From: Candidatus Heimdallarchaeota archaeon LC_2
Lineage (GTDB): Archaea > Asgardarchaeota > Heimdallarchaeia > Heimdallarchaeales > Kariarchaeaceae
Assembly (NCBI GenBank): GCA_001940725.1
Contig: MDVR01000009.1
Span: forward strand, 1 to 43,326
DNA length: 43,326 nucleotides
Direction of reading: 5' to 3'
The position numbers and the translations under genes are program-made. The notes under the pieces were generated by a model, which worked only from the letters and a program-made list of their open reading frames with translations, was not told the DNA's origin and ran no database searches. Shown here piece after piece: positions 34,121 through 43,312 of this stretch. How positions within the stretch are numbered: the first letter of the stretch is position 1; every line of letters begins with the position of its first letter.

Positions 34121-35341
34121 ATGAATAAAATAAAATTTTTAGCATTAAGTACAATGGTATTGTTCTTATTCAGTGTGCAATCAGTTAGTGTTGCAACTGG
34201 AGGAAATACCTTTACTAGCGTCAGGCCCAATGTGGCTTCTGACGTAACAATAGCAATCGTCTATTCCACAGGTGGATTAGGTGATCTAGGTTTTAATGAT
34301 GCTGCAGAAATTGGAATCGATACTGCAGTTGCTGATTGGAATGAAGAAGGAATTACAGTTACAGTTGATGAAGCTTGTCAAAGTCAATGTGATTTAACTG
34401 ACGTCACAACAAATATTGAAACCTTTGCTTCTTCATCAGTTGTTTATGATTTAATTATTGGTATTGGTTTCTCATCTTTAGATGGTATCAATGCATCAGC
34501 ACTTGCTCATACTGATAGAAATTTCATGTTGATAGATGAAAAAATAGTATTACCAAATGTTTGGTCAATCACATTTAAAGAACATGAAGGATCCTTTTTA
34601 GCTGGAGCTATGGCTGCAATGATCTCAGAATCAGATGATATTGCGTTCCTCGGTGGTCTCGACATTCCATTAATCAACAGGTTCCTTGCTGGTTTTGAAC
34701 ATGGAGCAAGGACCATTACTCCTGATATAGTAGTACGAGCACAATACTCTCCTGATCCAACCAATCCTTGGGGTGATCTTGAAGGTGGTAAAACAATCGC
34801 CAAAAAATTCATTGCAAAAGGTTCTGATGTAGTTTTTGCAGCAGCTGGTGGTACAGGTATTGGTAGCATTAATGGTGTTATTGAACACAATGAAGACAAT
34901 GCTGATGACAAAGTATGGGCAATCGGTGTAGATGGTGATCAAGATGCTTTCTCTGAAGGAAATGTTCTAACTTCCATGGTAAAAGCAGTTGATCTCGCAG
35001 TTATAGATCAAATTAATGCAACAGTCATGGATACATGGGCTTCAGCACAAGAAAATCGTGGTATTAAAGAAGGTGGAGTAAGAATTTCATCAATGGCGTT
35101 TACTCAAACTCAAGCAAATGCTGATTTTGATGGGACTCAGTCCAATATTGAAAAAGTTCGAGCCTTAGAGGCTCAAGTTGTTGCTGGTACATTAATTGTT
35201 AGAGAATTTGTTGGTGATAGTGTTGCAGGTCAAGATATCAATTTCGGAAGCATTGATGAAGATGATGCACCTCTACCAACAATTCCAGTTTTGCTTGCAA
35301 TTTCCATGGCAGTCTTAGTCATCAGAAGAAAAAGAAACTAA
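34121..35341 (+). CDS. BMP-family substrate-binding protein of an ABC importer
   Basis: This is a 406-residue extracellular lipoprotein-like or anchored receptor. A signal peptide spans about 1-26. The family pattern of Bmp/PnrA nucleoside receptors is clear: VYSTGGLGDLGFNDAAEIG near the start, EHEGSFLAGAMAAMIS mid-protein, and WAIGVDGDQDAF followed by LTSMVKAVD. No lipobox cysteine is seen; instead a C-terminal hydrophobic segment (LPTIPVLLAISMAVLVI, then RRKR) anchors it to the membrane, as is common for archaeal receptors. It is the first gene of the importer operon; a 126-bp gap with its own TATA-like sequence before the ATPase gene suggests separate, higher expression. Nucleosides are the likely but unproven substrate. 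Confidence 0.9.
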   Translation: MNKIKFLALSTMVLFLFSVQSVSVATGGNTFTSVRPNVASDVTIAIVYSTGGLGDLGFNDAAEIGIDTAVADWNEEGITVTVDEACQSQCDLTDVTTNIETFASSSVVYDLIIGIGFSSLDGINASALAHTDRNFMLIDEKIVLPNVWSITFKEHEGSFLAGAMAAMISESDDIAFLGGLDIPLINRFLAGFEHGARTITPDIVVRAQYSPDPTNPWGDLEGGKTIAKKFIAKGSDVVFAAAGGTGIGSINGVIEHNEDNADDKVWAIGVDGDQDAFSEGNVLTSMVKAVDLAVIDQINATVMDTWASAQENRGIKEGGVRISSMAFTQTQANADFDGTQSNIEKVRALEAQVVAGTLIVREFVGDSVAGQDINFGSIDEDDAPLPTIPVLLAISMAVLVIRRKRN

Positions 35342-35467
35342 TGCATAATACGTCCATAATAATTATTAAAAAATAAAATTAATAAAATTACATACATTAA
35401 CTACATTTTTATGAAATAAAACCTTTAAACCCATTTAATTGTAGACTTTTAGAAGAATGAGCATTTT

Positions 35468-37189
35468 ATGACACAACAAAAGAAAAAAGGTTTACCTACC
35501 ATTTTCGAGTTAGTTAATGTTACAAAGTCTTTCCCGGGAGTATTAGCTCTTGATAATGTATCCTTAAGAATAAAAAAAGGCGAAATCCTCGCCATTCTAG
35601 GGGAAAATGGTGCAGGCAAATCTACTCTAATGAAGATCATATCTGGATTATATCAACCAACTTCTGGTGAAATTAGGATAAATGAAGAGTGGTTTAGAGA
35701 TACCAGTTCAGAAAGCAGGAATTTGGTGACCACTAAAATTCTTAACCCAAGGGAAGGTATGAAATTAGGAACTGGTATGGTTTATCAACATTTTCAATTG
35801 GTTGAACCTTTTACGGTTGTTGAAAACATAACTTTAGGTAAAGAATTTACATATAATTTTCCAATTTCTTCTAGAGGTGGTAATAAATTCTCTAGTATCC
35901 TAATGAATAATAAGTTGGCTATAAAAGAAATTAAAGAATTAAGTGAAAAATTTGGATTACCTTTAAATCCAAACTCAATTGTCGAAGATCTATCAGTAGG
36001 ATTAAAACAACGTGTTGAAATTCTAAAACAACTATATAGAGATGCAGAGTTATTGATTTTGGATGAACCCACAGCGGTACTTACGCCCAGTGAAGTTGTT
36101 GAATTATTCAAAACTATGAATGCTTTAAAAAAGACTGGGAAGTCCATAATATTCATATCTCACAAATTAAAAGAACCGCTAGCAATAGCTGATAGAATTG
36201 TAGTTATGCGTAAAGGTGCAATGGTGGGTGAAATTCTTCCAAAAGATGCGACAGAAGAAGTATTGGCAGAAATGGTTGTTGGAAGAAAAGTACTGCAAAA
36301 ATTAGATCGAGAATCATTTAAAAGCAAGAATATTGTTTTAGATGTTCAAAATTTATCCGTTTATGACCCCATTTCTGAGAGTCTCGCAGTAAATAATATT
36401 TCATTTAAAATTCATAAACACCAAATCGTTGGAATTGCTGGAGTACAAGGTAATGGTCAGACAGAATTAGCAAATGCATTAGTTGGATTGCGCAAGACTG
36501 AATCTGGAAGCATTTTCTTTAATAAACAAGATGGTGTCGTTCTTGATTTGATAAACAAATCAACTTTAGATACTCTTAATTCAGGTGTCGCGTATATTCC
36601 TGAGGATCGAACCACTCAAGGATTGATATTAGATTTTCAAATAACAGAAAATACATGGCTAGGTTTTCATAATGCTTACAAGGTAAATGAAAATTCCGGA
36701 AAAATGAAAGAAGAAACGAGTAGTTTCATTAAATGGTTGGAAAACACAAAAGCAAGATTATTGTTACCAATCAAAAAAATGGATAAACTAGCAAATTCAA
36801 TAGTGGATCAATTTGAAGTTATGACAGTCTCCATTTATTCAAGAGTTAAAAATTTAAGTGGAGGTAATCAACAGAAAGTGTTACTTGGAAGAGAATTTGC
36901 GAAACAACCAGAATTAATAATTGCGTCTCAACCTACGAGAGGCGTAGATATAGGAGTGATGGAAAAGGTTCATCAGGAATTAATTAATAGAAGAGCAGAT
37001 GGAGCTGGAATATTATTAATATCAAGTGATCTTGATGAAGTATTGAAATTAAGTGATTATATACTCGTATTATTCGATGGTAAGATCGCCGGTCATGGTA
37101 ATATAGATGAATTGACACTACCTCAAATATCACAATTAATGACTACTGGACGAGAGGTAGAAGAAATAAAAAAGGAGGTTACTACTTAA
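35468..37189 (+). CDS. ABC importer ATPase with two nucleotide-binding domains (sugar/nucleoside type)
   Basis: This 573-residue protein powers import with the two permeases downstream. The first domain is complete: Walker A GENGAGKST (about residues 45-53), signature LSVGLKQRVEILKQL, Walker B LLILDEPTAVLTPSE. The second is degenerate as in RbsA/MglA-type proteins: Walker A reads GVQGNGQTEL with Gln for Lys, the signature LSGGNQQKVLLGRE is intact, and the Walker B region reads LIIASQPTRGVDIG without the catalytic Glu. It therefore resembles YufO/NupO-class nucleoside importers. The stop codon overlaps the next ATG by one base (TAATG). Confidence 0.93.
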   Translation: MTQQKKKGLPTIFELVNVTKSFPGVLALDNVSLRIKKGEILAILGENGAGKSTLMKIISGLYQPTSGEIRINEEWFRDTSSESRNLVTTKILNPREGMKLGTGMVYQHFQLVEPFTVVENITLGKEFTYNFPISSRGGNKFSSILMNNKLAIKEIKELSEKFGLPLNPNSIVEDLSVGLKQRVEILKQLYRDAELLILDEPTAVLTPSEVVELFKTMNALKKTGKSIIFISHKLKEPLAIADRIVVMRKGAMVGEILPKDATEEVLAEMVVGRKVLQKLDRESFKSKNIVLDVQNLSVYDPISESLAVNNISFKIHKHQIVGIAGVQGNGQTELANALVGLRKTESGSIFFNKQDGVVLDLINKSTLDTLNSGVAYIPEDRTTQGLILDFQITENTWLGFHNAYKVNENSGKMKEETSSFIKWLENTKARLLLPIKKMDKLANSIVDQFEVMTVSIYSRVKNLSGGNQQKVLLGREFAKQPELIIASQPTRGVDIGVMEKVHQELINRRADGAGILLISSDLDEVLKLSDYILVLFDGKIAGHGNIDELTLPQISQLMTTGREVEEIKKEVTT

Positions 37190-38373
37190 TGAGTATTCAA
37201 ACAGCATTACTAAAGACTGAGAGCAGATTAGATGCCCTTATCGTTGCTTTGGTTTCATTACTATTTGCAGTAATTGCCATAGCCATTACTGTTGCCATTT
37301 TTAATATCGCTGATTTTAATATCGACGGGAATGAATTGATACAAGCTGCAATTTTCGATGTATTTGTTAGAGACGGAGAAATAAATCGAGAGAGTTTAGC
37401 ACTGATTCTGTTTTATTCTGCACCTTTAGCTCTGACGGGATTAGCAGTGGCTATTTCCTTCAAAGCGGGTTTGTTTAATATTGGCGGTCAAGGTCAAATG
37501 GCTGTTGGTGGATGCTTCGCAGGGATTTGGGCAGCTGAAATTATGCCTAATGCATCATACTTATCTTTTCTTGATACACCCGTTTTAATGATTCCAACAA
37601 CATTACTTGTGGCTTTTATAGGAGGTGGGATTTGGGGTTTTGTACCCGGTTTCCTAAAAGCAAAAACCGGAGCACATGAGGTTATTGTAACTATCTTGAT
37701 GAACATTATTGCTGCAAGTTTTGTAACATATCTTGTTGGTTCACAAACTTTTTCACCCTTTGTAGACAAAACAAATACCAATTCATGTTGCAAAACAGAT
37801 GTTATTACAGATTCAGCCCGATTTTCATTATTGATTCCATCAATATCAAATTTCTTACATTGGTCCTTTTTTATTGGAATCGTTGCAGTTCTAATAGTTC
37901 AAATAATGGTTGTAAAATCAAAATTTGGTTTCAGATTACGTGCAGTCGGATCTAATCGTGTAGCCGCTGAAGCAGCTGGAATAAATACTGATAGGATAAC
38001 GATTCTTGCAATGACAATCAGTGGTGGTTTAGCAGGACTAGCTGGAGCTTATTTTGTAATGGGTTTCGCACCTTATCGATATACAATTGGTGTAGGTGGA
38101 AGTATGGGTTTTGATGGGATTGCAGTAGCATTAATTGGTCAAAATGCACCTTACGGAGTGGGAATTGCGGCATTACTTTTTGGCTTTTTACGACAAAGTA
38201 AAAATGTCCTAGGATCCAGTCCAAATACCGATATTCCACCTGATTTGATATTTGCTTTTCAAGCATGGATTATTCTATTTGCTGCAGCGCCTATAATTGC
38301 TACAAGTCTCATTAGGAGATCGAGAAAATTGTCTGATAATTTATTTCATCAGATGGATGGAGGAGATAAATAA
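37189..38373 (+). CDS. ABC importer permease 1 (BPD_transp_2, YufP-like)
   Basis: This is a 394-residue inner-membrane protein with about nine to ten hydrophobic helices. It carries the family segment AGLFNIGGQGQMAVGG (about 91-106) in the first half and GISGG/AGLAGAYFVM-type glycine runs in the second. It has a long N-terminal extracytoplasmic loop and a Cys-Cys pair in a loop at about residues 200-201. Translation is coupled to the ATPase gene: the ATG overlaps its stop by one base and GGAGG lies 10 nt upstream. It also overlaps the next permease gene by one base. Confidence 0.9.
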   Translation: MSIQTALLKTESRLDALIVALVSLLFAVIAIAITVAIFNIADFNIDGNELIQAAIFDVFVRDGEINRESLALILFYSAPLALTGLAVAISFKAGLFNIGGQGQMAVGGCFAGIWAAEIMPNASYLSFLDTPVLMIPTTLLVAFIGGGIWGFVPGFLKAKTGAHEVIVTILMNIIAASFVTYLVGSQTFSPFVDKTNTNSCCKTDVITDSARFSLLIPSISNFLHWSFFIGIVAVLIVQIMVVKSKFGFRLRAVGSNRVAAEAAGINTDRITILAMTISGGLAGLAGAYFVMGFAPYRYTIGVGGSMGFDGIAVALIGQNAPYGVGIAALLFGFLRQSKNVLGSSPNTDIPPDLIFAFQAWIILFAAAPIIATSLIRRSRKLSDNLFHQMDGGDK

Positions 38374-39560
38374 TGGAAACTAAAGAAAGAAAACCAGATA
38401 AATTTGGTTTAACAAATGTTATGAATAATAAGTATTTTTCAACCATTTTTAAAATGTTGTTGGCTTTTGAAGGTATAATTTTAGCTCTATACATGCTAAA
38501 TGTCGGATTTCATAAAGCTGTTAATCCTGTAAATTTCCATATTAATTTTATTGACCTTGTATTGGAAACAGGTACCCTTCGAACCGCAATTCTATTATCC
38601 ATGCCTATTCTTCTAGTTGCAGTAGGATCAACATTTAATGAACGTGCGGGTGTAATTAATATTGGAGTAGAGGGGATAATGATATGGGGCGCATGGGCTG
38701 CTGCCTATATGACAATACAAACAGGAAATCCTTGGATGGGAGTCTTGGGGGCAATATTTATGGGTACTTTCATGGCTTTGATTCATGCTATATTTACAAT
38801 CACCTTTAGAGCTGAACAAATTGTAACAGGGGTAGCAATTAACTTCCTAGCTTTGGGATTAACTGAGGTACTAACAAATCTTATTTGGGAGACATCATAT
38901 TCTCCTACAGTGGATTCCCCAGATAGGATTGATTTATTTGGAATCCCCGTGTTGGGTCAATTTTTTAAGTTATTACGTTTTAGTACCTATTATGATGTGC
39001 CCGTTTTAGGTGATATACTTAAGCAATTACCTGATATAATGGTAGCAATTAATAATCTCAATGGGCTGGTTTACCTTGCTTTTCTTCTTATACCACTTTC
39101 TCATATTTTGTTATTTAAAACATCTATTGGTTTAAGATTACGTGTAATAGGTGAAAATCCTCAAGCCGCAGCAACTGCTGGAATATCAGTGCATAAATAC
39201 CAATATCTTGCTGTTATAATTTCTGGAATTTTTTCTGCACTAGGTGGTGCAGTATTGGCATTTGAAGTAGATGCATTCAAAACAGATATGGTTAATGGTA
39301 GAGGCTTCATGGGTTTAGCATCCATGATTTTTGGTAAGTGGAGCATCATCGGATCTGCGTTTGCTGCTTTATTTTTTGGATTTTTCTTTAGTTTGAAATT
39401 TGATTTAAGCATTAACATGCCTGGATTTAATGTTCCTAATCCTTTTATTCAAATGATACCTCCCATTGTGGCAATTCTCACCTTAGCAGGATTTGTAGGT
39501 CGAGCGAGACCACCAAAGGCAATTGGTATACCATATAATCCAAGTAATGAAGACGGATAA
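38373..39560 (+). CDS. ABC importer permease 2 (BPD_transp_2, YufQ-like)
   Basis: This is a 395-residue membrane protein forming the other half of the transport channel. The hallmark ERAGVINIGVEGIMIWGAWA (about 90-109) and the cytoplasmic segment GENPQAAATAGISVHKYQY (about 263-281) are typical of sugar/nucleoside importer permeases. About nine to ten hydrophobic helices are visible. GGAGGA lies ten bases before the ATG, which overlaps the previous stop (TAATG). It is the last gene of the importer operon; a divergent promoter is not needed because the next gene converges. Confidence 0.9.
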   Translation: METKERKPDKFGLTNVMNNKYFSTIFKMLLAFEGIILALYMLNVGFHKAVNPVNFHINFIDLVLETGTLRTAILLSMPILLVAVGSTFNERAGVINIGVEGIMIWGAWAAAYMTIQTGNPWMGVLGAIFMGTFMALIHAIFTITFRAEQIVTGVAINFLALGLTEVLTNLIWETSYSPTVDSPDRIDLFGIPVLGQFFKLLRFSTYYDVPVLGDILKQLPDIMVAINNLNGLVYLAFLLIPLSHILLFKTSIGLRLRVIGENPQAAATAGISVHKYQYLAVIISGIFSALGGAVLAFEVDAFKTDMVNGRGFMGLASMIFGKWSIIGSAFAALFFGFFFSLKFDLSINMPGFNVPNPFIQMIPPIVAILTLAGFVGRARPPKAIGIPYNPSNEDG

Positions 39561-39600
39561 TTAAATTAACTTTCCAAGTATATCTCATAACATTCGAATA

Positions 39601-40368
39601 TTATATTTCATAAAATCTCTCAGCATTGTCGGTTGTAGTTTTCATTAATTCACTAAGTTCACAATCCAGAATATTTGCTAATTTCTGACCTGCAATGGGA
39701 ATACTAGCAGGTGTATTGGGGAATAGATCCTCGGATGGAGCACAATAAGGTGAATCTGTTTCTATAACGATATTTTCTAATCCAGCTCTTTTTGCCACTT
39801 TTCTCCTACTTTTGCGAATAACAACATTTGTTGGAATAGATATCAAGTAACCTAAATCATTCGAACGAATAACGAGTTCTTTATTTCCTTCAAATGAGTG
39901 TAGTAACACTTTAGTAGTAGAATATTTTTCCAATATATCCAAACAATCAGATTCAGCCTTTCTAGAGTGAATAACAATTGGTAATTTGTATTCGTTACTC
40001 ATTTCAATACATTTGAGAAATAAATCTTTTTGTTTCTTTTGTTTTGCTTGATCCTTTACCCAATGATAATCCAAACCCACTTCGCCAATTGCTTTAATCT
40101 TATTTCTATCATTTTTCTTATCTAGATGTAATTTGATTGAAGCAATATCTGTAATCCTATCTGCTAAAGTGGGCTGTAAACCTAAGGTACAAAAAAGTCG
40201 ATTTTCTTTATAAGAATTTAAAACAAATTCAAATTGATCAGGGTCTGAAGCACACGAAACGATTTTATTTACACTTAAATTGAATGAATCATTAATAATC
40301 TTTTCAATATCATTACTTTTAAACCATGGAGGATGTAAGTGACAATGAGAATCAATAAAATATGACAG
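39601..40368 (-). CDS. tatD: TatD-family metal-dependent deoxyribonuclease, apparent CTG start
   Basis: TatD proteins are metal-dependent nucleases with 3'-5' exonuclease activity and roles in DNA repair. The frame from 40368 encodes 255 residues, the normal family length. All metal ligands are present: His8 and His10 (SYFIDSHCHLH), Glu96 (IGEVGLDYHW), His134 (PIVIHSR), His157 (LLHSFEG) and Asp205 (ETDSPY). No ATG, GTG or TTG occurs between the in-frame TGA at 40381-40383 and a GTG at codon 97. A start at the GTG would delete the HxH motif. I propose CTG at 40366-40368, with GAGAGG ending six bases upstream, so the product begins SYFIDSHCHLH after the initiator residue. A sequencing error at an original ATG is the alternative. 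Confidence 0.8.
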   Translation of the reverse strand: MSYFIDSHCHLHPPWFKSNDIEKIINDSFNLSVNKIVSCASDPDQFEFVLNSYKENRLFCTLGLQPTLADRITDIASIKLHLDKKNDRNKIKAIGEVGLDYHWVKDQAKQKKQKDLFLKCIEMSNEYKLPIVIHSRKAESDCLDILEKYSTTKVLLHSFEGNKELVIRSNDLGYLISIPTNVVIRKSRRKVAKRAGLENIVIETDSPYCAPSEDLFPNTPASIPIAGQKLANILDCELSELMKTTTDNAERFYEI

Positions 40369-40408
40369 TAAGATCCTCTCTCATTAATTAATTGCAATAT
40401 TACCGATA

Positions 40409-41038
40409 TTATTCGATAACCTTTAACCACCTTAGAATGGTTTCTCCAAGAGATTCAAAGGCTTCATTTACGTTTAATCCATTTAAGGCCGAGGTGTCTA
40501 AATATTTTACTTTGAACCCGTTCTTATTAGAATCTCGATTATATTCATCAACTAATTTATCAATATCTTCCTTAGAAACGACCAGATCCGCTGTTTCAAC
40601 AAGATCATATTTATTTCCTAATAGTATTGTCGGTATTTCTCCGCGTCCCGAGTTTTTCTTTAGTTCTTTCATCCAGCTTTTAATATTTTCGAATGAAGAA
40701 GGCCGAGTGCGATCAAATACCATTAAAGCTCCAAAGCAACCTTTGTAGTATAATGATCTAACTTGTGAAAAAGTACTTTGACCTGCAAGATCCCAAATTT
40801 GAAAGGTTACATTAAATATCTTATCATCGAAATTAAATACTTTCTCAGTAGCTGCAAAATCAGCACCTATGGTCATTTGATGATCTTGAGTAAACCCTAT
40901 TCCAAGGTAATTTCTGCGTAAATTAGTTTTTCCAACTGCACCATCTCCCATTAAAGTCAATTTCAAAAAGTAATTGCTTACTGTTTGCTTATCATCTGAT
41001 TTGATAACTGTTGGTTCTTTCTTCTTTCTTCTGAACAA
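40409..41038 (-). CDS. Ras/Rab-like small GTPase
   Basis: This 209-residue GTPase is of the eukaryotic-signature type found in Asgard archaea. It has a basic N-terminal extension (RRKKK, residues 3-7) and then all motifs: P-loop GDGAVGKT (31-38), switch I Thr56 in MTIGADF, DLAGQ (83-87) with the catalytic Gln87, NKYD (142-145) and TSALNG (182-187). The chain ends in RWLKVIE without a C-terminal cysteine, so lipid anchoring by prenylation is unlikely; the basic N-terminus may help bind membranes. The start is TTG. It is divergent from the zinc-ribbon gene at 41337 and tail-to-tail with nothing; tatD lies downstream on the same strand. No GAP or GEF is encoded next to it. Confidence 0.93.
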   Translation of the reverse strand: MFRRKKKEPTVIKSDDKQTVSNYFLKLTLMGDGAVGKTNLRRNYLGIGFTQDHQMTIGADFAATEKVFNFDDKIFNVTFQIWDLAGQSTFSQVRSLYYKGCFGALMVFDRTRPSSFENIKSWMKELKKNSGRGEIPTILLGNKYDLVETADLVVSKEDIDKLVDEYNRDSNKNGFKVKYLDTSALNGLNVNEAFESLGETILRWLKVIE

Positions 41039-41336
41039 ATTAATTCTTAATCATAAATAAAATTGTGTCGCTTATAAAAACATCGAGATCAGCAATTTAA
41101 AATCGATTAGAAATAATTTGACAATACGAATTGAAATATTTAATATTAATTCAATTTAAAGTATAATATTATTTAATTTTTACTTGAATTTAATAGTTCT
41201 TAAACTCTTCAAATCAACATTCTTTCTTAATAAAAATAAATATTCGGAGAAATTAATACCATCACTTCGTTTGTGTATCAGAAATTTATAAGTAATATTA
41301 ATATCAGTATAGTATAGATTTAGTAGATAGATAGAA
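41039..41336. other. Divergent spacer between GTPase and zinc-ribbon genes
   Basis: This is a 298-bp AT-rich spacer with no coding frame I trust. On the right side, AGTATAGTATAG at about 41308-41316 provides a TATA element about 23 bp before the ATG at 41337, suggesting a leaderless transcript. I see no clear inverted repeat. Confidence 0.4.
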
Positions 41337-41867
41337 ATGCATTGTAAAAATTGTGGTACTCACTTCATTCGCTACCCCTGTCCTTATTGTGGACAGAAAG
41401 AAATTATTGAACAAACAATATCAGAGAATGAAATAATTGCAAGCATGGTTATACAAGAATCTCTTCAAAAACCTTCAGAATTAAAAGGTGGTTCCGCGAC
41501 TAAACCAATTGAAAAGATTCCTGAAGACCCATCTTTATTGAAACCCTCCGAAATGAATCCAGATAGACGTATTGATCCCACAGATCCTTATAATGAAAAA
41601 GTGGATCAATTAGTAAAACCTTCGGAATTAAAAGGCTTATCATCATTAAATTCACAATTATCAATCAAACGTACAACTACAAAAGTAAAAATTACGCCCG
41701 CAAATTTAAATTTAGAACCTCTAAAAGAGACGTTAAACGGAAATTCTTTGAACAAAAATAGAATAAATCCTCAACGATTAGAAGGAGAAACTGATGATGA
41801 ATACAAAAATAGGGTACGAGACACATTATTAGAAGTTATGTCATTATTAGAAAAATTAATTGAATAA
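41337..41867 (+). CDS. Zinc-ribbon protein with three KPSE[LM] linear motifs
   Basis: This is a 176-residue protein with an ATG start. The N-terminus is a zinc ribbon with Cys3, Cys6, Cys15 and Cys18 (CKNCGTHF, PCPYCGQ). The middle part is Pro/Ser/Lys-rich and probably disordered, and contains KPSELKG at 45-51 and 94-100 and KPSEM at 69-73. The C-terminus is a helix (DDEYKNRVRDTLLEVMSLLEKLIE, split here as DDEYKNRVRDTLL and EVMSLLEKLIE). I recognise no named family. The repeated motif looks like a binding site for a partner, and the divergent small GTPase is the nearest candidate. Confidence 0.7.
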   Translation: MHCKNCGTHFIRYPCPYCGQKEIIEQTISENEIIASMVIQESLQKPSELKGGSATKPIEKIPEDPSLLKPSEMNPDRRIDPTDPYNEKVDQLVKPSELKGLSSLNSQLSIKRTTTKVKITPANLNLEPLKETLNGNSLNKNRINPQRLEGETDDEYKNRVRDTLLEVMSLLEKLIE

Positions 41868-41874
41868 TCAATTC

Positions 41875-42282
41875 TCAAGATTCAAACAGGGACAAGAAAC
41901 TATTATGGACCGCATTCATTAAATCTCGTAAATTAAAAAATCCAACAATTTCTCCAGTACTATTCGTGACAGGTAATCTCCTTATTTTTTTAGAGGCCAT
42001 TATTTGTGTTGCTCGTCCTAATCTAGCATTGCCATCAATTGTAATAAGGGGGGTGCTCATATAAGCATTTACAGCTGTTTCTTCCGCTTTTTTGACAAAC
42101 GCTCTTAAGATGTCTCTTTCAGTTAACATTCCAATAGCTTCAGAACCTTTCATCACAATTAATGCTCCAATTTTTTGATTCACCATAATAGAGGCTGCAT
42201 CAATCAATTTTGCCGATTCATCAATTTTCTTTATGGTATTATTCATATAATCTCCAACAGTAGTACTGATTGAACTCGTCAT
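41875..42282 (-). CDS. Protein with paired CBS domains
   Basis: This is a 135-residue protein with an ATG start made of two CBS motifs. The first spans about 8-60 (VGDYMNNTIKKIDESAKLID, ALIVMKGSEAIGMLTERDIL) and the second about 70-125 (VNAYMSTPLITIDGNARLGR, RRLPVTNSTGEIVGFFNLRD). Such pairs bind adenosine nucleotides and act as energy sensors, sometimes for a partner enzyme. It converges on the zinc-ribbon gene with a 7-bp gap. Confidence 0.9.
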   Translation of the reverse strand: MTSSISTTVGDYMNNTIKKIDESAKLIDAASIMVNQKIGALIVMKGSEAIGMLTERDILRAFVKKAEETAVNAYMSTPLITIDGNARLGRATQIMASKKIRRLPVTNSTGEIVGFFNLRDLMNAVHNSFLSLFES

Positions 42283-42363
42283 TGGCTAGAATTACGATTT
42301 CATACTATATCTTAATTATTATTGACTCGCTACTTTTTGTTTTCTTTTTTTAGATTTTAAGGT

Positions 42364-42663
42364 TTAATACCGATTATATTTGTGACCAACTCTTGTATGA
42401 GCTTCACTTAATTTATCTCCTTCAATAATCTCTAATTGCATTCCATTTCCAACCCGTTCTCCAGATTTTAGTAGAAAACCAGATCTGCAAATATTTTCTG
42501 CTTGTCTGGATGCAGTTCTTCTAGAGATTAGTCCAGCTTCTCCAGAAAATGTTAATTTTGCAATACCACCTGAACTACTTGGAGAGAGTTCCAAGGTTGC
42601 TTTACTGTCATTGCTTTGGGTTTCAACAAATTCTCCATCAATAAAATTCAAAACTATTGCCAT
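42364..42663 (-). CDS. Small hypothetical protein with helix-hairpin and basic patch
   Basis: This is a 99-residue protein with an ATG start and no signal or membrane segment. The central segment ISRRTASRQAENICRSGFLL and the following SGERVGNGMQLEII look like a small DNA- or RNA-binding or ligand-binding fold, but no family is recognised. It lies between the CBS gene and the ribbon-helix-helix gene, all on one strand. Confidence 0.55.
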   Translation of the reverse strand: MAIVLNFIDGEFVETQSNDSKATLELSPSSSGGIAKLTFSGEAGLISRRTASRQAENICRSGFLLKSGERVGNGMQLEIIEGDKLSEAHTRVGHKYNRY

Positions 42664-42753
42664 CTAGAAAGACCTAATTATTTGACTTCAAGTTAAATTA
42701 ATATTAAACTTAACGAATTTGATTTATTAGATCGATAAAACTAGAAGAAATAT

Positions 42754-43128
42754 CTACCTTCGAGGGATTGGAATTGTCTTTTCTTTCTTTGCTTTTCGAG
42801 GTTTAGTGTCTTCAGTTAATTGTGAATTAAGTAATTCTGCTAAAGTTGCTTCAAGGTTAGAAGTATTTATTTCTGTATTCTCAGTCCAATCATGTATCTC
42901 TCTACGCCATCCCTCAAGATTTGATAATCTTTTTTGAATATCAAAAATTAATCGATTTACGGCAGGATTACGGCTTTCAACTTGATTTTCAGTACCCAAT
43001 GAATTTTCTAATATTTCTACAATTAATTGACTCCTCGGAATACCTTCTTCGTCTGCTTGTTTTGTTAATCTCTCTTTTAAAGAATTGGGGCAATTAAAGG
43101 TGATTCTAATATTGGAAATATCTGCCAT
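42754..43128 (-). CDS. Ribbon-helix-helix (CopG-type) DNA-binding protein
   Basis: This is a 124-residue protein with an ATG start. The N-terminal 45 residues show the ribbon strand (SNIRITFNCP), then helix A (SLKERLTKQADEEG) and helix B (SQLIVEILENSLG), the CopG/MetJ/Arc fold that binds DNA as a dimer. The rest is a helical, charged region ending in a basic tail (KPRKAKKEKTIPIPRR). No toxin partner is seen beside it, so a stand-alone regulator is more likely than an antitoxin. Confidence 0.75.
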   Translation of the reverse strand: MADISNIRITFNCPNSLKERLTKQADEEGIPRSQLIVEILENSLGTENQVESRNPAVNRLIFDIQKRLSNLEGWRREIHDWTENTEINTSNLEATLAELLNSQLTEDTKPRKAKKEKTIPIPRR

Positions 43129-43312
43129 AATTTAATCATAATAATGAATTATATAAAATATTTCGATTAAAGCATATCGAAACTCCTAAAACTATTATAA
43201 ATTTTATATTCAACAGTTAACATTACACTCAAATTTCATAACAGAATGTAAAGCGAATGTACTCACTTTAAATGGTACTCTTTCATTATTATTTAAAATT
43301 AGGAATATAATC

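Noticed and set aside
42754..43128. Antitoxin of a toxin-antitoxin pair
   Set aside because: A ribbon-helix-helix domain is present, but no small toxin gene lies beside it within the window.
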